Assembly (NCBI GenBank): GCA_963920525.1
Contig: OY986439.1
Location: 29,384,319 to 29,448,318, forward strand
DNA length: 64,000 nucleotides
Source: Dichetophora obliterata
Taxonomy: Eukaryota > Arthropoda > Insecta > Diptera > Sciomyzidae
Direction of reading: 5' to 3'
Shown here in pieces: positions 57,575-64,000 of this stretch. Position numbers and translations under genes: made by a program. The notes beneath the pieces are model-generated. The model worked only from the letters and a program-made list of their open reading frames with translations. It was not told the origin of the DNA and did no database searches. Position 1 is the stretch's first letter, and each line of letters opens with the position of its first letter.

Positions 57575-59284
57575 GCGACCTTAAGATATATTGTGGTTCT
57601 TCATTGAACTAAGGAACCACCTTCAGTCCAATCTCCTGGTAGTATTGGTCCGATATCTCTTGATTTCAAAGAATTATCTGGTATTATCAGAGTTGGGCGT
57701 AGTGCACTAAATGTTGAGTGCACTCAACCTTTCACTAGCACTAAAATATATTGAAATAAATTCTATTTTTCACTATTTTTTTACCAGCTTAGTGATAGTG
57801 AAGCCTCTCTTCACTATCACTAGGGATTTTAGTGGTAGTGTTATATTGTTGCGCTATAACTAAATTAAAATAATCGAAGATAGAGAATAATTTTACACTA
57901 TCAGTACATGTAAGCTGAAACTGCAAATTTAGTGCACTACGCCCAACTCTGGGTATTATGTGGTAGCCCAGATATTTCTGTCGAGCTTGAACAAGTGCGG
58001 AACACTATTCCAGAATGTACATCGCAGATTCTTCGTCTTCCATGCAAAACCTACATGTGCATTGTAGATTAGAATTCCCAGTTTCGTGAGGTGATAGTAT
58101 AAACTACAGTGACCTGCTTGCAATCCTTAGGTTATATGTTCCTAAGAGAAGTTTAGAGTCCATTAGCCCTGGCAGATTTTCTCAGTATGTTCTTTTTATT
58201 TTTCTTCATTTTTCTTTATCGCTTTACCTATTCTACAGAATGGTTCTGCACCAGTCAAAGGAGTTGATGCTCCTTTCTTTACCAGTTTGTTGACAATTTC
58301 GTTTCTTTCTGTACCTTTGTGTCCCATAACCTACAGGATACAGACCCAGTTTTGTTCCCCAAGCGTATAGTTTATCAATACACTCCATCACCAGTTTTGA
58401 GGTTACCTGATGAGATTTTAGTGCCTTGATAACCACTTGACTATTGGATAGGATAGCTATGTTTTGGTTCCGGTATTTACGTTCTGGGTTAAAGTATACG
58501 CACCTATAAATCGCGTATATTTCCGCTTGGAATATACTGCTGTTCTTGCCCATGCATGGGCTCGAATTTGATCCCAGGTCCGTAGACTCCTGCTCCGGTC
58601 CCTTCTTCGGTAAGAGAGCCGTCAGTGTGCCATGTAATCATGAACTGATTTATCTTATAAGTTTTGGATAGACCTTGGCATTTCTTTTTCCTACCTTAGT
58701 TCAGTTTGAAATCTTTTAGTGAAACTGAATTTCGGATGCATTTTGTCCCTCGTTATTGTTATTTTAGGATATTATCTCAATAGAATATCAAACTTCTTTC
58801 GAGTTACGCAATCTCTTTGCTCTATATCTCAACTAGTCATCCTTTGAATAGTCCTCTTTCCTGGGATTGAATGTAAATGGGAAGATGTGTTAGTTCTAGT
58901 AGAATTTCCATGGATGCTGTTGGAAATGTTTGAATGGCCTTGGTGATACACATTCAGTCCAATCTCTGTAGCATGTTTAGCGCAATAATGACTATATGTT
59001 ACTTTAGTTTTCCTGCCCAAATGACTGAGCTATACGCACGTTCATGGGACGTATGATCATTATATATCCATCGCAGTATTTGTGATTTGCATCCCTAGCT
59101 TTTTCCCTCGATGGATCCACAATTCATTATTGCTTTAACAGCTTTCTTTGATATTTCTCTCAAATGTGTTTTCCAAAGTGGTTTTTGGTCTGGAAATACC
59201 TAAAAGAATTTATTTTCCCTTTGAAATTCTAACTCTGCTCCGTCTAACCTTATAGGTTTAGGGTGCTCATGTTAATATTTCCTG
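57575..59284 (-). pseudogene. LOA/I-like retroposon copy C, diverged
   Basis: Minus strand. The 58233-58553 frame reads SSIFQAEIYAIYRCVYFNPE and NIAILSNSQVVIKALKSHQV, an RNase H domain like that at 62.6-63.7 kb (the second Asp region reads LSNSQ instead of MSDSQ). Near 58829-59060 decayed RT-tail sequence is seen (RWIYNDHTSHERAYSSVIWA, ALNMLQRLDW). Frames are broken throughout. A hAT MITE lies in its 3' part. It abuts the tail of copy A. Confidence 0.7.
57688..57951. mobile_element. hAT-type MITE, 264 bp
   Basis: GGTATTAT flanks both sides (57680-57687, 57952-57959). Ends CAGAGTTGGGCGTAGTGCAC are perfect inverted repeats over at least 25 bp. Multiple TAGTGNTAGTG words inside. No coding sequence. 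Confidence 0.93.
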
Positions 59285-59869
59285 GTAAATGTTAATTTTA
59301 ATGTTGTTTGGTGCGTACTGCAACCTAAATGAGATCTATTGTACCTCCTTCTCAAGGCTAAGCTGGGTTGGTGGATTACAGAATTTCATCCAGTCCTATC
59401 TCTCTGATAAATTTGAGAATGTTCTTAGGTTCAAGGGATGAAATTTGCTCTAGACTCAGCTCATAGTTCCCCAGTGTTAGTTTACGTCTGCGAGCTACGG
59501 CGTCGCAGTTTCTAAGGTGTATTGGAATCTCCTCTGCTTCTTCATAGAAACGGCAGTTACTATCGGTTTCTGTGCCCAATTTCATCAGGTGATATTTCAG
59601 TTTGCTGTGTCCTGTAAGGAACCCCAAGATCTTAGATTTGGTTTACCTTACCGTATGCACAATTTTGCTCTGCGAGTGTTGAAATGCCTGAGGATCAGTT
59701 TGGATTGTCATAGCTTGGGAAGGCTTTTCTAAAGGTGTGAACGTTTGTGCCTCTCCTCCCTTCTTAGTTCTTCTTTAATTGAATGTGTGCCCAATCCGCA
59801 GAATGGTTCTGATCGTATAAATTTTGTGGCTACATCCCGTCACGCTAAGCCATTGACTTCTTCGTTATC

Positions 59870-60172
59870 TTATATTCCTTTGTGTCCTGCGACCCAGAGT
59901 ATAGTAACAGTGTTATTCTTGCCTAGTTCATTGAGTTTTGTTAGGCATTCCCATGTTATTCTCGATGATATCTCAGAGAAAGCTAATGCTGCTTGGCTGT
60001 CTGACATCACAATTATATCCTGACCTTTGTATTTTCGGTCTAGGTTGAATTGCGCGCACAGCTGTATGGCTAGGATTTCCGCTTGAAAGATACTAGGTGT
60101 TGTCCCCATAGGTGCAGAGTGCTGGGTTCTTGGCCCATACACCCCTGCGCCTATACCTTCCAATGTCTTGGA
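59870..60172 (-). pseudogene. RNase H domain of copy A
   Basis: Reads LEGIGAGVYGPRTQHSAPMG, SIFQAEILAIQLCAQF, IIVMSDSQAALAFSEISSRI and TILWVAGHKGI. It lacks the IKAL segment after SQAA through a small deletion, and the first catalytic region (WYTDGSK) is lost in the decayed sequence beyond 60172. Confidence 0.75.
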
Positions 60173-60879
60173 GAAATCCGTATACTAAGATATACTGTGT
60201 GATTTTTTTACTTGCAATATTATCTCTCTGTCCCACTCTTTCTTGGTACTAAGCTTAATTTCGAAGTGTTTTTCGAAGTTTTACCTTTTTTTTATATCGT
60301 CTCTTGGTAGATCGATGTAAGGGGTGTGCATTGCAATACCCACCTTCTATCTACAACTGATAGTTTTACCTAAACCTGTCCCGTCTTTAGCAATGCAATG
60401 CAGAGTTTGCTTAGCTACTCCCTGTAAGGTGTAAAGGTGTTAGGTCCAGAATTATTTCTAATGCATACGCAGGCCAGTCTCTGCACCTTTGTTAGCCTAT
60501 TCCTCATTGTAGTAAGCTTGGATCTTTCAGCCCTTGCTATTGCACCATAGTTGAGGATGGGTCTCACCATCATGGTATATATACATCCTGCGAGGAATTT
60601 TTGGGTTGCAACCCCAGCTTTTCCCCACCGGGTTCCTACATACCATGAATGCGTGCTTTGCTTTGTTTGTAGTTTCCGCTGCATATCTTTTCCAGTGAAG
60701 CTTTGAATCTAGTGTGAGTCGTAGGTACTTTACTTCTCCTTTGAGGGTTATTTCCGTGCCATCCATTCTCATAGTTTGGAGATTTGGTAGGCTTCTTTTG
60801 TTAGTAAAAGGTACTATGGTAATTTTCGCTGGGTTGATATTTAATCCTGGTAAATGGTATGATAGTGGTTTTTGTCGAA

Positions 60880-61750
60880 TTTATGTTCAACCCCATCTTT
60901 TCAGCACCATTTTTTTTCACCTTTGGGCCCATTTCAATTCTATTCAATTAGAGGGTTTCTTAAAATTTCCCACTGCAGATAATTACTGTATCATCAGTAT
61001 ACCCTAGGAGCATTAATCCAATTTTTACCAATTATTTTAGCAGTTCATCTACTACAATGCTCCACATTAAAGGAGCTAGTACTCCCCCTTGTGGATAACC
61101 TCTTGTTGTAGTGTATGTTATAGTGCTGGTACTAATTTCTCTTGTTTTAGTACTGCTGAGCATATAACCTATCGATTTCGTAAGGGTGTTGTTGACTGTG
61201 GGAAAGAGCTTTCCTTATGGTTTCATTTAAAGTATTGTCAAAAGCCCCTTCTATATCAAGAAAAGCACATAATGGTGTTTTCTTCATATCTAAGGTTTCC
61301 TGAAAAACATATGTCAGTTCATATAGTGCAGTCTCTGTCGATCTACCTGTTCTATATGCATGCTGACAGGGATGACAAGGAGACGTTATTAGAACACTGG
61401 TCCTTATATAGTTATCAATTAAATTTTCTAGATTTGTTAGTAAGAAGGATGTTAGACAGATTGGCCTGAAGGATTTTGTGAGAAGATGGTCCCTCTTCTA
61501 TGCCTTTGGAATGAAGACCACTTTTGCCCGCATCCATGCAGTTGGTATATAACCCAATGATATATTGCCTCTAGCTATTTTCATAAGAGGATTGAGAAAA
61601 ACGTCTTTACCGCTCTACAGCAGTACCGGAAAATTTCAATCGACGCCTGGTAGTTTTGGTGGCTTCAAGTCTTGGCTCTGTACATATTTCCTTTGCTACA
61701 TTTCAGCTGTTTCTGTTGATTCTACTTAGTGTTTCTATTAGTCCATTTCC
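60880..61750 (-). pseudogene. reverse transcriptase of copy A
   Basis: Fingers and palm motifs are all recognisable in sequence but in shifting frames: PTAWMRAKVVFIPKA, SFRPICLTSFLLTNLENLID, CQHAYRTGRSTETALYEL, LDIEGAFDN (motif A), YPQGGVLAPL (motif B) and YTDD (motif C). The GGVLAPL form rather than GSVLGPL separates these elements from the Jockey copies and fits the LOA/I/R1 group. Confidence 0.75.
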
Positions 61751-62627
61751 TGTCTCTGTAGAAGCAGTGGAACCTGGGAAATGAATACTAAAGAATAGTA
61801 CTGATTCTTTTCTTCCTCATTTTAAGTAAAATTTCCATCAATTTTTTCATACTTGCAGATGATATACTGCCACCACCGATCACAACCTTATATGGTGTTG
61901 ATGCCTCTGTGGTATTCCATTCTTTCACATTACTTCTTAAAGCTGGCTTGCTTTGCTGCCTTTCTCTCTTTGTTATATTGTGTAAAGGTGCTCCTGTATT
62001 CTGAACTCTCCCCGGTTCTCTTTACCATTCTTTCATTCCATTCTTTCACAGAACTTCTTAAAGCTGGCTTGCTTTGCTGCCCTTATCTCTTTGTTATATT
62101 GAGCAAAGGTTCTCCTGTATTCTGACCATTCCCCAATTCTCTTTACCCGGATGAATAATCAAGAAACATTTGTTCTCAGTTAAAACAATTTTTTGTACCA
62201 CCAAGGAACATCTTTGGCAGAACAAACTATACTTATTGGACAACTGTCTTCATATGTATGAGTTGCATTTAATCTCAGATTTTTTAGATACTCATTCCAA
62301 TTCGTTTCCTTTGGGTTTCTTAAGGTTTTTTGTACTGAAGAAGGCCCCTCAATATCAAATCTGATAATTCTATGATCAGAAATTTAGGGCTCTTTTGAGA
62401 CTCTCCGGTTCCTAATTAGATCCCTATCAAAAGTATTTCCTAGAGTTATGTTCAGGACCTCTTTACACGCCACTGTTAAAAATTTTGGTGTTGTTCCCAC
62501 ATTAAAAATTTCTAATTTATTACTAAGTATGTTAATGTTAATGTTAATGTTGTGTGGTGGAGATGCGTACTGCGACCTAAATGAGATCTATTGTACCTCC
62601 TTCTCAAAGCTCCGCTGGGTTTGCGGA

Positions 62628-63668
62628 TTACAGAATTTCATCCAGCCCTATTTCTCTAATGAATTTGAGAATATTCTTAGGTTCAAGGGATGAAACCTGC
62701 TCTAGACTCAGCTCATAATTCCCCAGTGCTAGTTTACGTCTGCGAGCCACGGCGTCGCAGTTTGTAAGTAGGTGTATTGGAGTCTCCTCTGCTTCTTCAC
62801 AGAAACGGCAGTTACTATCGGTCTCTATGCCCAATTTCATCAGGTGGTATTTGAGTTTACAGTGTCCTGTAAGGAACCCCGTTAGAATCCTAAGATTCGG
62901 TTTGCCTAAGCTTATGCACAATTTTGCTCTCCGAGTGTTAAAATCTCTGAGGAGCAATTTGGATTGTCTTAGCTTTGGGAGGCTTTTCCAAAGGTTTGAT
63001 CGTTTATGCCTCTCCGCCCTTCTTAGTTCTTCTTTTATAGAATGTGTGCCCAATCCGCAGAATGGTTCTGGCCCTATAAATTTTGTGGCTGCACCCTGTC
63101 GTGCTAGTCCATCGGCTTCTTCGTTACCCTGTATTCCTTTGTGTCCTGGGACCCAAAGTATAGTAACAGTGTTATTCTTGCCTAGTTCGTTGAGTTTTGT
63201 TAGGCATTCCCATGTTATTCTCGATGATATCTCACAGGAAACTAATGCTTTGATTGCTGCTTGGCTGTCTGACATCACAACTATATCCTGACCTTTGTAT
63301 TTACGGTCCAGATTGAATTGTGCACACAGCTGTATTGCTAAGATCTCCGCTTGGAAGATACTGGGTGTTGTCCCCATAGGTTCAAAGTGCTTGGTTCTTG
63401 GCCCGTACACCCCTGCGCCTATACCTTCCAATGTCTTGGACCCATCTGTATACCATGCTATACTGTTTGGTTTCTTGACCTGCGATATCATCTCGCTGTC
63501 CCACTCTTTCTTGGTACTAAGCTTAATTCCGAAGTGTTTTTCGAAGTTATACCTTTTTACTATATCGTCTCTTGGTAGATCGATGTAGGGAGTGTGCTTT
63601 GCAATATCCTCCTTCTCTCTACTGCTGATAGTTTTACCTGAACCTGTCCCCTCTTTTGCAATGCACAA
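62628..63668 (-). CDS. RNase H and zinc-motif region of retroposon ORF2 (copy B)
   Basis: An open frame of 346 codons. The type I RNase H domain shows all four acidic catalytic positions: WYTDGSK, FQAEILAI, VVMSDSQAAIKAL and GNEEADGLAR. It is followed by a Cys/His motif (CRFCEEAEETPIHLLTNC) and a conserved tail ending REIGLDEIL. RNase H removes the RNA template during reverse transcription. The frame overlaps by about 35 bp the upstream RT-tail frame (63634-63942), so one frameshift separates them. The ATG at its start is just the first Met in frame. It is the least decayed coding sequence of the TE set. Confidence 0.88.
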   Translation of the reverse strand: MCIAKEGTGSGKTISSREKEDIAKHTPYIDLPRDDIVKRYNFEKHFGIKLSTKKEWDSEMISQVKKPNSIAWYTDGSKTLEGIGAGVYGPRTKHFEPMGTTPSIFQAEILAIQLCAQFNLDRKYKGQDIVVMSDSQAAIKALVSCEISSRITWECLTKLNELGKNNTVTILWVPGHKGIQGNEEADGLARQGAATKFIGPEPFCGLGTHSIKEELRRAERHKRSNLWKSLPKLRQSKLLLRDFNTRRAKLCISLGKPNLRILTGFLTGHCKLKYHLMKLGIETDSNCRFCEEAEETPIHLLTNCDAVARRRKLALGNYELSLEQVSSLEPKNILKFIREIGLDEIL

Positions 63669-64000
63669 CAGAGTTCGCTTGGCTACTCCCTCTATGACAA
63701 GGTGTTAGGTCCAGAATTACTTCTAGTGCTGCTGTAGGGCATGTTCTCATGGCCCCTGTGATGCATACACAGGCCAGTCTCTGCACCCTTGTTAGCATAT
63801 TCCTCATTGTGGTTAGCTTGGTTCTCTCAGCCCATGCTATTGCACCATAGGTGAGGATGGGTCTCACCATCATGGTATACATCCAGCGGAGAATTGTTGG
63901 GTTACAACCCCAGCTTTTCCCCGCCAGGCTCCTACATACCATGAGTGCTCGCGTTGCTTTGTTTATAGTTACCTCTGCATGTCTTCTCCAGAGAAGCTTT
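63634..64000 (-). pseudogene. RT tail (thumb/linker) of copy B, cut by window edge
   Basis: Reads LAGKSWGCNPTILRWMYTMM, VRPILTYGAIAWAERTKLTT and VQRLACVCITGAMRTCPTAALEVILDLTP, the linker between RT and RNase H. It is separated from the RNase H frame by one frameshift near 63650-63690. The RT catalytic core is outside the window. Confidence 0.8.

Larger units (their letters stand above)
59285..62525 (-). mobile_element. LOA/I-like retroposon copy A, 5'-truncated
   Basis: From 5' (right): endonuclease end with ISDHRIIRFDIEG (about 62360-62390) and NPKETNWNEYL; a linker with a tandemly duplicated segment of about 120 bp (61915-62150); RT with AFLDIEGAFDNTLNETIRKA, GYPQGGVLAPLMWSIVVDEL and GYTDDTVIICSG (YTDD intact, near 60990-61015). 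RT tail and RNase H follow, then a GFLTGH...CRFYEEAEE...NCDAVARRR Cys/His motif ending near 59376. The 3' end is a short ATTAAC-type repeat near 59285. Many frameshifts. Confidence 0.8.
62526..64000 (-). mobile_element. LOA/I-like retroposon copy B, continues beyond the window
   Basis: The 3' tail is a (ATTAAC)n-like repeat (seen on plus as GTTAATGTTAATGTTAATGT, about 62529-62548). The sequence then runs through RNase H into the RT tail (RWMYTMMVRPILTYGAIAWA, KLTTMRNMLTRVQRLACVCI) at the window edge. Its 3' end directly precedes the truncated 5' end of copy A, so the two lie head to tail. Confidence 0.85.

Noticed and set aside
62827..63291. 154-codon plus-strand frame (and others at 63295-63588)
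   Set aside because: Antisense shadows of the retroposon RNase H region.

Overview
The window is AT-rich animal DNA with spliceosomal introns, tRNA-derived SINEs, DINE-1-like Helentrons, Jockey- and LOA-like retroposons, and piggyBac, hAT, mariner and Harbinger-like elements. This points to an insect, and the protein similarities point to a higher fly (Brachycera). I cannot name the species. Only one piece of an ordinary host gene is recognisable: a 150-bp exon at 56234-56383 (+) encoding the third laminin-type EGF module of a netrin, with good splice sites on both sides. Most of the rest reads best as intron or flank of that netrin gene, heavily filled with transposable elements (TEs).

Layout. 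1-5.1 kb: intron-like sequence with a scrap of a non-LTR element at the left edge and a Helentron-like repeat near 3.7 kb. 5.1-12.4 kb: a Jockey-type retroposon on the minus strand, interrupted by a 2.4-kb piggyBac-like transposon and an 861-bp solo LTR; all three have exact target-site duplications. 14.3-15.1 kb: a tandem array. 15.5-18.6 kb: a rosa-type (DD41D) mariner remnant abutting a CR1/Jockey-like retroposon whose catalytic motif has been overwritten by a short repeat. 20.1-21.8 kb: a hAT element with a perfect 8-bp duplication. 22.2-23.0 kb: a TTAA-flanked MITE inserted into a copy of itself.

26.3-33.8 kb: a tandemly duplicated 481-bp unit whose second copy is split by a 6.5-kb element. 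This element has 28-bp perfect terminal inverted repeats (TIRs) and an 8-bp duplication, and it carries broken, intron-containing pieces of two host genes, Rrp6/EXOSC10 (nuclear exosome) and RpL5 (ribosome). I regard this apparent gene-capturing element as the most interesting object here. The uninterrupted target site is present a few hundred bases upstream.

33.8-55.3 kb: nested DNA transposons, including two hAT-type elements of about 2.9 kb, a Tc1-like MITE, Helentrons, two SINEs, a fold-back element full of near-palindromic satellite units, and a 3.9-kb TIR element. 56.2 kb: the netrin exon. 56.7-64 kb: a Jockey fragment on plus, then three adjacent minus-strand LOA/I-like retroposon copies with RNase H domains; the last runs off the window.

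No open reading frame in the window looks like an intact functional gene except the netrin exon. The last LOA-like copy has an apparently intact RNase H domain. Family names rest on motif recognition by eye. TE boundaries with stated duplications were read directly from the sequence; others are approximate.
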